Below, one piece after another: positions 1 through 5,232 of a stretch of 9,581 nt of DNA. The notes under the pieces are model-generated. The model saw only the letters and a program-made list of their open reading frames with translations. It made no database searches and was not told the origin of the DNA. This DNA is from Humisphaera sp. Lineage in GTDB: Bacteria; Planctomycetota; Phycisphaerae; Tepidisphaerales; Tepidisphaeraceae. Within the stretch, counting starts at the first letter, position 1; every line of letters starts with the position of its first letter. The stretch lies in NCBI GenBank assembly GCA_025351525.1, contig JANXVV010000069.1, positions 1-9,581 on the forward strand. Direction: 5' to 3'. The position numbers and the translations under genes are program-made.

Positions 1-636
1 GCCTTCACCGATGGCACCAAGATGAACATCGAGCAGACGGTGGTCTGCAACGCCACCGGTTTGATCCCCGGTAAACGGGGGATGTTCGGGGTGAAAACCG
101 ATCAGAAAAATGCGATCAGGGATTTTGAGTCGAGCGGGGCACTGAATTCGATGCATGGAATCGTCGATTACACTTTGGGTGGTGACTTCGGCGGCGGTAT
201 ATTCATTATCGCCCGGGCGGAGCATCCCCAGATGGTGCAGCCGTATTTGCGGTATTTGAAGATGGGTGATGGGCCGAATTACCTGTTTTTCAGGCCGTAC
301 CACCTGTGCCATATTGAGACGCCGTTGAGCGCCGCCGAGGCGGTTTTGTATCGTGAGCCGACCATCGCCCCTATGGGTCGGCCAGTGGCGCAGACCATCG
401 CCGTCGCCAAGCGCGATCTGAAAGCTGGCGAGATGCTCGATGGCATCGGCGGCTTTAATCAGTACGGCCAGATCGACACCGTCTGGAACTGTCGCGGGCT
501 ATTGCCGATCGGTTTAGCCGACGGTGTGCGGGTGACGCGGGACATCAAGCTGGATGAAGCGATCCCACTCGATGCGGTCGAGCTGGATGAATCGAAATTG
601 CTGACCCGGCTATGGCGAGAGCAGGAAAAGATGTAA
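1..636 (+). CDS. SAF-domain NAD(P)-dependent dehydrogenase-like protein (COG4091 type), 5' end missing
   Basis: The frame is open from base 1 (A-F-T-D-G-T-K precedes the first Met at base 22), so the gene starts outside the window; 211 residues are visible before TAA. The segment around visible residues 134-152 (AVAKRDLKAGE, then LDGIGGF) followed by LPIGLADG matches the C-terminal SAF domain of predicted homoserine-dehydrogenase-like oxidoreductases, as does FFRPYHLCHIETPLSAAEA before it. Members of this family are roughly 430-450 residues, so the N-terminal Rossmann half is missing here. The substrate is not known from sequence. Related genes are often seen inside surface-polysaccharide loci, and the rhamnose genes directly downstream suggest a role in making or modifying a sugar precursor; that role is inference. 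The family call is fairly sure, the function is not. Confidence 0.72.
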   Translation, partial: AFTDGTKMNIEQTVVCNATGLIPGKRGMFGVKTDQKNAIRDFESSGALNSMHGIVDYTLGGDFGGGIFIIARAEHPQMVQPYLRYLKMGDGPNYLFFRPYHLCHIETPLSAAEAVLYREPTIAPMGRPVAQTIAVAKRDLKAGEMLDGIGGFNQYGQIDTVWNCRGLLPIGLADGVRVTRDIKLDEAIPLDAVELDESKLLTRLWREQEKM

Positions 637-712
637 AAAAAGTGGGGGAAGTGGAAGAAGTTGTTAGTGGTTAGTGAAGAAATGAATCGATCGTCAATGG
701 CGGATGTGTGTT

Positions 713-727
713 GAGAAGGAAGGAATC
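713..727 (+). promoter_or_regulatory. Ribosome binding site of rmlA
   Basis: A purine-rich stretch, GAGAAGGAAGGAATC, ends directly before the ATG at 728. Its AAGGA core lies 7 bases from the start and a second AGG lies 4 bases away. This is the clearest Shine-Dalgarno sequence in the window, and it decides for ATG 728 over the upstream in-frame ATG at 704, which would add eight residues absent from the family. Confidence 0.65.
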
Positions 728-1606
728 ATGAAAGGCATTATACTAGCAGGCGGAGCCGGGACTCGGCTTTATCCGCTGACGAAGTGCATCAGCAAGCAGT
801 TGCTGCCGGTGTATGACAAACCGACGATCTACTATCCGCTTTCGGTATTGATGCTGGCGGGGATACGGGAGATTTTGATCATCAGCACGCCGCGCGATCT
901 GCCGCGCATTCAGGATTTGTTCGGCGATGGTTCGCAGATCGGTTTGACGATCAAGTATGTTGAACAGGCGCAGCCCAACGGCATTGCCCAGGCGTTTGTA
1001 CTCGGGGCGGATTTCATCGGTGACTCGCCGGTGTGCCTGATTCTCGGTGACAATATTTTCTATGGCTCCGATCTGACGACAATGCTCGAGGATTCGGCCA
1101 AGCTCAATACCGGCGCGCGCGTCTTCGCGTATCAGGTGAAAGATCCGGAGCGGTATGGCGTCATCGAATTCGATCAAAAACTCCGGGCGTTGAGCATTGA
1201 GGAAAAACCGACGAAACCAAAGAGCAACTGGGCCGTGACGGGGCTCTATTTCTACGATGCAGGGGTGGTGAAAATCGCTCGCGATTTGAAGCCGTCGGCT
1301 CGGGGGGAATATGAGATCACCGATGTGAATCGCAAGTATCTCGAGCGCGGCCAACTTCACGCCGTGCCGATGGGCAGGGGAGTGGCGTGGCTCGATACGG
1401 GAACCTACGCCTCGCTGCTTTCCAGTTCCGTCTTCGTGCAGACGCTCGAAGAACGGCAGGGATTGAAGGTGGCGTGCATCGAAGAGATCGCGTTCGCGAA
1501 AAAATTCATCGACGCCGCCGGGCTTCGGCAGTGTGCCGACCATGCCGGCAAGAGCGAATACGGGCAGTATCTTCGGCGTGTGCTGAAGGATGCCGGCGCG
1601 GAGTGA
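728..1606 (+). CDS. rmlA: Glucose-1-phosphate thymidylyltransferase (RmlA)
   Basis: This cytoplasmic enzyme joins dTTP and glucose-1-phosphate to give dTDP-glucose, the first step of dTDP-L-rhamnose synthesis. The 292-residue product has the normal family length. Visible hallmarks are the nucleotide-binding signature LAGGAGTRLYPLT at residues 6-18, the K-Q-L-L-P-V-Y-D-K-P segment at 23-32, LGDNIFYG at 106-113 (metal-binding D108), EEKPTKPKSNWAVTGLYFYD at 158-177, and WLDTGTY at 221-227 (second metal ligand D223). The longer frame from 704 is open but lacks a ribosome binding site. The gene lies 91 bases after the SAF-domain gene and 91 bases before rmlB, so co-transcription with rmlB and rmlD is likely. 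Unlike the two nucleotidyltransferase-like proteins further along, all catalytic residues are intact, and it has no beta-helix tail. Confidence 0.96.
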   Translation: MKGIILAGGAGTRLYPLTKCISKQLLPVYDKPTIYYPLSVLMLAGIREILIISTPRDLPRIQDLFGDGSQIGLTIKYVEQAQPNGIAQAFVLGADFIGDSPVCLILGDNIFYGSDLTTMLEDSAKLNTGARVFAYQVKDPERYGVIEFDQKLRALSIEEKPTKPKSNWAVTGLYFYDAGVVKIARDLKPSARGEYEITDVNRKYLERGQLHAVPMGRGVAWLDTGTYASLLSSSVFVQTLEERQGLKVACIEEIAFAKKFIDAAGLRQCADHAGKSEYGQYLRRVLKDAGAE

Positions 1607-1610
1607 GGGA

Positions 1611-1697
1611 AAAAAGTTGCCAGTTGTTAGTTGCCAGTAAAGGCAAAGAGCACTTGGTATTTACTGGCAACTGGCAACTAACAACTGGCAACTTTTT
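1611..1697. repeat. Imperfect inverted repeat of GTTGCCAG units filling the rmlA-rmlB gap
   Basis: The left arm (1611-1641) and right arm (1660-1697) are complementary over 31 bases, with one extra 7-base unit bulged out of the right arm and an 18-base loop (1642-1659). The 8-mer GTTGCCAG or its complement CTGGCAAC occurs five times: 1616-1623, 1630-1637, 1664-1671, 1671-1678 and 1685-1692. The ends are an A run on the left and TTTTT on the right (1693-1697). The right arm ends one base before the rmlB ATG, so a folded transcript would bury the rmlB initiation region. With A and T runs at its ends it also resembles a bidirectional intrinsic terminator, although the stem is not especially GC-rich. 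It could equally be an inactive intergenic repeat. Confidence 0.9.
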
Positions 1698-2726
1698 ATG
1701 CGTTCTATTTTAGTCACCGGTGCCGCGGGGTTCATTGGCTCCAACTTCGTCCGCATGCTCGTCAATCGCGCCGAGCCGGTGAAGCTTGTTGCGTTCGACA
1801 AGCTCACCTACGCGGGCAACTTGGCCAATCTGGATGACCTCCTGAAAAAGGACAAACATCTCGTGTTTGTCAAAGGGGACATCTGCGATCAGTCAACCCT
1901 CGAGCGCGTGTGGGATGAGCACGGCATCACGGAAGTCGTCCATTTCGCGGCTGAAAGTCATGTCGATCGGAGCATTATCAGTTCCGGGCCGTTCATCCAC
2001 ACGAACGTTGTCGGCACCCAGGTGCTGCTCGATGTGGCCAGGGCGAAAAAGGTGGATAAGTTTCTTCAGGTCAGCACGGACGAGGTGTATGGAACGCTGC
2101 CGTATGATCAGAAGGAAGTGATGTTCACCGAGACGACACCGCTCGAGCCCAACAGCCCTTACAGCGCCAGCAAGGCGGCGGGGGATTGCCTGGTGCGGTC
2201 GTATTTCCACACCCATCACATGCCGGTGCTGACGACGCGGTGCAGCAATAATTATGGGCCGTACCATTTCCCCGAAAAACTGATCCCGCTGTTCGTCACC
2301 AATCTGATGGAGGGCAAAAAGGTGCCGCTCTACGGCGACGGTTTAAACATCCGTGACTGGCTCTATGTCGAGGATCATTGCGATGCCATCTGGACGGTGC
2401 TGAATAAAGGCCGATTCGGCGAGGTGTACAATATCGGCGGCAACAACGAGATCACCAACCGCGTGATTACGGAAACGATTCTTCGCGAGATGAATTGCCC
2501 GTGGGATCAGCATGTGACCTACGTTCAGGATCGGGCCGGGCACGATCGGCGGTATGCGATCGATGCGAGCAAGATCAAAAATGAGCTGGGATGGACGCCA
2601 AAACATCGCTTCGAGACGGCGATTAAAACGACGATCCAATGGTACCGCGACCACGAAGCCTGGTGGCGAAATGTCAAGAGCGGCGAGTATCTGAAGTACT
2701 ACGAAACGCAGTATGTGAATCGGTAA
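1698..2726 (+). CDS. rmlB: dTDP-glucose 4,6-dehydratase (RmlB)
   Basis: RmlB converts dTDP-glucose to dTDP-4-keto-6-deoxyglucose using bound NAD+, the second step of the rhamnose pathway. The 342-residue product is a typical extended short-chain dehydrogenase. It has TGAAGFIGSNF at residues 7-17 (dinucleotide-binding glycines 8, 11 and 14), FDKLTYAGN at 33-41, HFAAESHVDRSI at 82-93, STDEVYG at 126-132 (catalytic D128 and E129), NSPYSASKA at 152-160 (Y155 and K159), and RCSNNYGPYHFPEKLIPL at 181-198. The ATG at 1698 puts the first beta strand at the very N-terminus as the family requires. No Shine-Dalgarno sequence precedes it: the preceding bases are the right arm of the GTTGCCAG inverted repeat, ending in TTTTT. 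Translation may therefore depend on unfolding of that hairpin or on an SD-independent mode. Confidence 0.96.
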   Translation: MRSILVTGAAGFIGSNFVRMLVNRAEPVKLVAFDKLTYAGNLANLDDLLKKDKHLVFVKGDICDQSTLERVWDEHGITEVVHFAAESHVDRSIISSGPFIHTNVVGTQVLLDVARAKKVDKFLQVSTDEVYGTLPYDQKEVMFTETTPLEPNSPYSASKAAGDCLVRSYFHTHHMPVLTTRCSNNYGPYHFPEKLIPLFVTNLMEGKKVPLYGDGLNIRDWLYVEDHCDAIWTVLNKGRFGEVYNIGGNNEITNRVITETILREMNCPWDQHVTYVQDRAGHDRRYAIDASKIKNELGWTPKHRFETAIKTTIQWYRDHEAWWRNVKSGEYLKYYETQYVNR

Positions 2727-2730
2727 ACCC

Positions 2731-2757
2731 GGGGTATGGGCGTCTCGCCCATGCACC
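2731..2757. repeat. GGGCG-type palindromic repeat, copy 1 (rmlB-rmlD gap)
   Basis: ATGGGCG (2736-2742), loop TCT, CGCCCAT (2746-2752) forms a 7-bp stem that can extend outward through flanking GGGGT and GCACC with one mismatch. It belongs to the same family as the copies at 5132-5151, 5170-5189 and 9451-9471. Read in the rmlD frame it gives the peptide MGVSPM, an artefactual upstream extension of rmlD. Confidence 0.88.
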
Positions 2758-2786
2758 TGTTTGTAAACGACTCGATGGAATTCCGC

Positions 2787-3653
2787 ATGGATGTGTACCG
2801 TTCAATCCTGATCACCGGCGGCGGCGGAATGCTGGCGCACGCCCTGGTCGATGCCCTGACAGCAAAGGGTCTGGCCGCCACTGCCGTGCGACGGGCGGAA
2901 TGCGACATTGCCGATCCCGAGGATGTCACCCGCCTTTTTGAAAAGTACAACCCCAGCCTTCTCTTCAATTGTGCCGCACACACCGGGGTCGATCTCTGCG
3001 AGGATGAGCCCGATAAAGCCAATGCGATCAACGGTGAAGGCCCGGGAAATCTAGCTCGCCTTGCCCAAGAACACGGCACCAAGCTGGTTCACTTTTCAAC
3101 CGATTTCGTCTTCGACGGACAAAGTGACCGCCCCTACAAACCCAATGACCAAACGCATCCTATTTCCGTCTATGGGGAAACTAAATTAAGGGGCGAAAAG
3201 CGGATTCAACAGGTCGATAGCCCGGATTGGCTTATCGTCCGGACCGCATGGCTATTTGGTAGGTATGGCAATTGCTTTCCGCAGACTATGGTTAAGATGG
3301 GTCAAGCAGGTCGGCCACTGAGGGTTGTAAGCGATCAATTTGGATCGCCCACTTCGACCGTCGATCTGTCGGAAGCAACTTTGGAACTTGTCGATCGGTC
3401 GGCAGGTGGATTATTTCATATCACTAATTCAGGCATCACGAGTTGGTACGAATTTGCCCAAACGACCCTGCGGGAATTTGGAGTGGAGGCAGATCTGGCA
3501 CCTCTTACAACGACGGAGTGGGTGAAACTTCGTCCAAAGCAGGCCAAACGTCCGTTATACAGTGTGTTGGATGGCGAAAAATACACCGCCATCACCGGCA
3601 AAACCCTGAGGCATTGGACTGAGGCTTTGAGCGACTATCGAACCCATTCTTAA
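2787..3653 (+). CDS. rmlD: dTDP-4-dehydrorhamnose reductase (RmlD)
   Basis: RmlD reduces dTDP-4-dehydrorhamnose to dTDP-L-rhamnose with NAD(P)H, the last step of the pathway. From ATG 2787 the product is 288 residues, normal for the family. Visible features are ILITGGGGMLAHAL at residues 7-20 (a G-rich dinucleotide loop, a variant of the usual GxxGQLG), NCAAHTGVDLCEDEP at 61-75, HFSTDFVFDG at 102-111 (T105), VYGETKLRGE at 128-137 (catalytic Y129 and K133), RTAWLFG at 152-158, and a C-terminal RPxYSVLD segment. The frame is open from 2736, but that start lies inside a palindromic repeat and encodes MGVSPM, so it is rejected; ATG 2775 (four residues longer) is a weaker alternative. GGAA at 2777-2780 may serve as a weak ribosome binding site. 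Base composition falls from about 65% GC in the first 150 bases to about 50% GC from roughly 3060 onward. Confidence 0.93.
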   Translation: MDVYRSILITGGGGMLAHALVDALTAKGLAATAVRRAECDIADPEDVTRLFEKYNPSLLFNCAAHTGVDLCEDEPDKANAINGEGPGNLARLAQEHGTKLVHFSTDFVFDGQSDRPYKPNDQTHPISVYGETKLRGEKRIQQVDSPDWLIVRTAWLFGRYGNCFPQTMVKMGQAGRPLRVVSDQFGSPTSTVDLSEATLELVDRSAGGLFHITNSGITSWYEFAQTTLREFGVEADLAPLTTTEWVKLRPKQAKRPLYSVLDGEKYTAITGKTLRHWTEALSDYRTHS

Positions 3654-3852
3654 AGGGTCTAACTCACGTAAAGTTCAATGAATCGAGCCGGCTTGGACGA
3701 TGGGAAGAATATCGGCACAGAACCAAGCCTTCCACCGAGTTTGCGGAAACGTTTGTACGTTTGATTTGTGAGCCATCGTGCAGTCGCCCAGATGGTAAAA
3801 ATATTTTGATGTTCAGGCGAATCATAATCTGCTAACGTGTCACGCGTGGGTG

Positions 3853-3945
3853 ATGAAATACGCGGAGGGCACAGGTCTGAAAGTCGAGAAAATACGCTAT
3901 TCGACCGGCATGATTTGTAAGCGGTGCGAAAGCGAAGAATGTTAA
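3853..3945 (+). CDS. Doubtful small ORF, 30 residues, ends in a CxxC-containing tail
   Basis: From ATG 3853 the frame reads MKYAEGTGLKVEKIRYSTGM followed by ICKRCESEEC and TAA. The same frame is open back to 3799, after a TAA at 3796. The peptide is charged, with CKRC plus a terminal Cys that could bind metal or be the tail of a decayed gene. I recognise no family and see no proper ribosome binding site (GGG lies only 2 bases before the ATG). An open run of this length is expected by chance in such a gap. It is listed because its composition looks protein-like; confidence is low. Confidence 0.12.
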   Translation: MKYAEGTGLKVEKIRYSTGMICKRCESEEC

Positions 3946-3955
3946 GTCATTCTTC
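3934..3955 (+). other. Short hairpin upstream of the nucleotidyltransferase-like gene
   Basis: GAAGAATG (3934-3941), loop TTAAGT, CATTCTTC (3948-3955) make a perfect 8-bp stem. It is AT-rich and not followed by a T run, so it is not a good intrinsic terminator. It ends 21 bases before the ATG at 3977, in the leader of that gene, and could be an operator or leader structure, or chance. Confidence 0.4.
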
Positions 3956-3976
3956 ATGGGAAGGGACAGGTTTTAA

Positions 3977-5098
3977 ATGAAAGCAGTTGTATTAGCGGGC
4001 GGGCAAGAGTTCGGGCAGTGCCCGCTCTCCCGTCAATTGCCGAGGGCTTTATGGCCGTTGGTCGATCGCCCCATCATCGAACATGTGCTCGGCGTTCTGC
4101 GACGTGCGGGGGTCGGTCAAATGGCGATCAGCGCCAACGGTCGCACCCATACCATCGCCGCCAAACTCGGGTACAATCCGGCTCCCGATATCACCATCCA
4201 TTACAGCGAAGATGCCATGCCGCGCGGGGCGGCGGGCTGCATCAAAGATTGTCAGAATTGGCTTGGAAACGAATGTTTCATCGTCGTCCACGGGGCCAGC
4301 CTTCTGCTGGATTTGGACCTTCATCATCTGCTCGAAGAACACCGCAAGAGCGGGGCGACTTTAACCGTCGCCGCCACCGCTGAAAATTCCACCGGCAAGG
4401 ATCTGGACCGCCTTCTCGCCCTCAAACCCGCCGGCCTTTATATCTGTGAACCCGATGTCTTCCCCTTCATCAAAACCAAGGGGTATCAGGACATGAAAGA
4501 GCAGTTGATTCCGCGACTGACCGAAGCTGGGTTGAAGGTGCAGGCGGTGCCGATCAGCGGGCGGATTGTTGCGGTTCGGAATGAGGAATGGTATTTGAAC
4601 GCGATGGTCGATCTGCTGAACGATCCGCAGCATCGCAAGGCGTTTGTCGAACATTTACCGAGCAAATTGCCGGGGCTTTGGATCGATCCGACCGCTTATG
4701 TACACCCGCAGGCGCGAGTGATCGGGCCGGCTTATGTCGGTCCCGGCGCCAAAATCATGGCTGACGCGGTGGTCATCGGCCCGGCGGTCATCGGAGAAAA
4801 TTGCGAAATCGCCTCCGAAGCGGTTGTCCATGAGTCGATCCTATGGAGTGACAGCAAAGTTGGCCGGGGCGCGATGGTCGAGCAGGCGATATTGGCTGCC
4901 AAAGCCTTCGTGTCTCCCGGCATCGAGATTCGCGGTTCAATCGTGCTCGATACGGCTTTAAGCAGCGCTGAACGTCAGAGCCTGAGCAGCAGCACCGATC
5001 TCACCGCGTCGGAACTTAACGGTTCCGGCAACCCCCGCTGGTGGAAGAGGTGGTTTAAAGGAAGCTCCTCGTCCAAGCAGACGACGAACATCGAGTGA
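3977..5098 (+). CDS. Nucleotidyltransferase-like protein with left-handed beta-helix tail, probable pseudoenzyme
   Basis: The 373-residue product has the fold signature of NDP-sugar pyrophosphorylases (residues 1 to about 215), followed by hexapeptide repeats of a left-handed beta-helix (about 237-326) and a Ser-rich, Trp/Lys-containing tail (NPRWWKRWFKG near 352-362). It starts MKAVVLAGG like a mannose-1-phosphate guanylyltransferase, but the GTR of GxGTRLxPLT is E11-F12-G13, the PK lysine is R23, the G-D metal-binding position is G106-A107, and the second metal Asp of GYWxDIGT is A199. The frame is intact and well conserved around these sites, so this looks like a retained non-catalytic paralogue rather than a decaying gene. 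By analogy with regulatory subunits such as eukaryotic GMPPA it could sense or scaffold sugar nucleotides; that is inference. AAGGGACAGG 6-15 bases before ATG 3977 supports the start. Automated annotation would probably call it NDP-sugar synthase or GMP pyrophosphorylase. Confidence 0.82.
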   Translation: MKAVVLAGGQEFGQCPLSRQLPRALWPLVDRPIIEHVLGVLRRAGVGQMAISANGRTHTIAAKLGYNPAPDITIHYSEDAMPRGAAGCIKDCQNWLGNECFIVVHGASLLLDLDLHHLLEEHRKSGATLTVAATAENSTGKDLDRLLALKPAGLYICEPDVFPFIKTKGYQDMKEQLIPRLTEAGLKVQAVPISGRIVAVRNEEWYLNAMVDLLNDPQHRKAFVEHLPSKLPGLWIDPTAYVHPQARVIGPAYVGPGAKIMADAVVIGPAVIGENCEIASEAVVHESILWSDSKVGRGAMVEQAILAAKAFVSPGIEIRGSIVLDTALSSAERQSLSSSTDLTASELNGSGNPRWWKRWFKGSSSSKQTTNIE

Positions 5099-5127
5099 TG
5101 GAGTTCGTTCTAAGACTTTGAAAAGAT

Positions 5128-5193
5128 GGTAGCATGGGCGTCCCGCCCATGTGTTTTTAGTGCGAAAAACATGGGCGAGACGCCCATGCCACC
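5128..5193. repeat. Nested inverted pair of GGGCG-type palindromes (copies 2 and 3)
   Basis: Copy 2, GCATGGGCGTCCCGCCCATG (5132-5151), and copy 3, CATGGGCGAGACGCCCATGC (5170-5189), are each self-complementary with a 3- or 4-base loop and are also complementary to each other. As a pair they form a stem from 5132-5158 to 5165-5189 that includes TTTTT/AAAAA, one mismatch, a 2-base bulge and the loop AGTGCG. Pairing resumes outside for three more bases (5128-5130 with 5191-5193). The element fills half of the 134-base gap before the Wzc-like gene and could end or slow transcription between the two genes. Confidence 0.9.
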
Positions 5194-5232
5194 TGTTTTC
5201 AATCGACCGTTGAGATTGCCATCGGATTTAAT

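Larger units (their letters stand above)
3654..3976. other. 323-base intergenic region, AT-richer, no convincing gene
   Basis: Hand counts of 60-base blocks give about 40-52% GC here, against about 58-65% in the sampled blocks of the following gene. I see no tRNA, no rmlC remnant (the space is too short for the roughly 180-residue epimerase) and no clear promoter. It contains a short open frame ending at TAA 3943-3945 and an 8-bp hairpin at 3934-3955, both listed separately. The last bases, AAGGGACAGG (3961-3970), look like a ribosome binding site for the gene at 3977. A promoter for the second gene block probably lies here because of the size of the gap, but I cannot point to convincing -35 and -10 boxes. 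Confidence 0.6.

Noticed and set aside
704..727. Upstream in-frame start for rmlA
   Set aside because: It adds eight residues before the conserved MKGIILAGG start and lacks a ribosome binding site, whereas ATG 728 has a good one.
743..1543. 266-codon open frame on the - strand across rmlA
   Set aside because: It lies entirely antisense to rmlA, whose family identity is certain, and its translation has no recognisable domain; such shadows are common in GC-rich DNA.
3915..3943. Sigma-70 promoter TTGTAA with a 17-base spacer
   Set aside because: The matching -10 would be AATGTT, too poor to support a call.
3934..3955. Intrinsic terminator
   Set aside because: The stem is AT-rich and is followed by ATGGGAAGGG rather than a T run.
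3654..3976. Decayed rmlC in the gap after rmlD
   Set aside because: The gap could hold at most about 107 codons against roughly 180 needed, and I found no RmlC-like motif in the frames I translated.
3977..5098. Active mannose-1-phosphate guanylyltransferase
   Set aside because: The N-terminal MKAVVLAGG invites this call, but GTR, the PK lysine and both metal-binding aspartates are all replaced.
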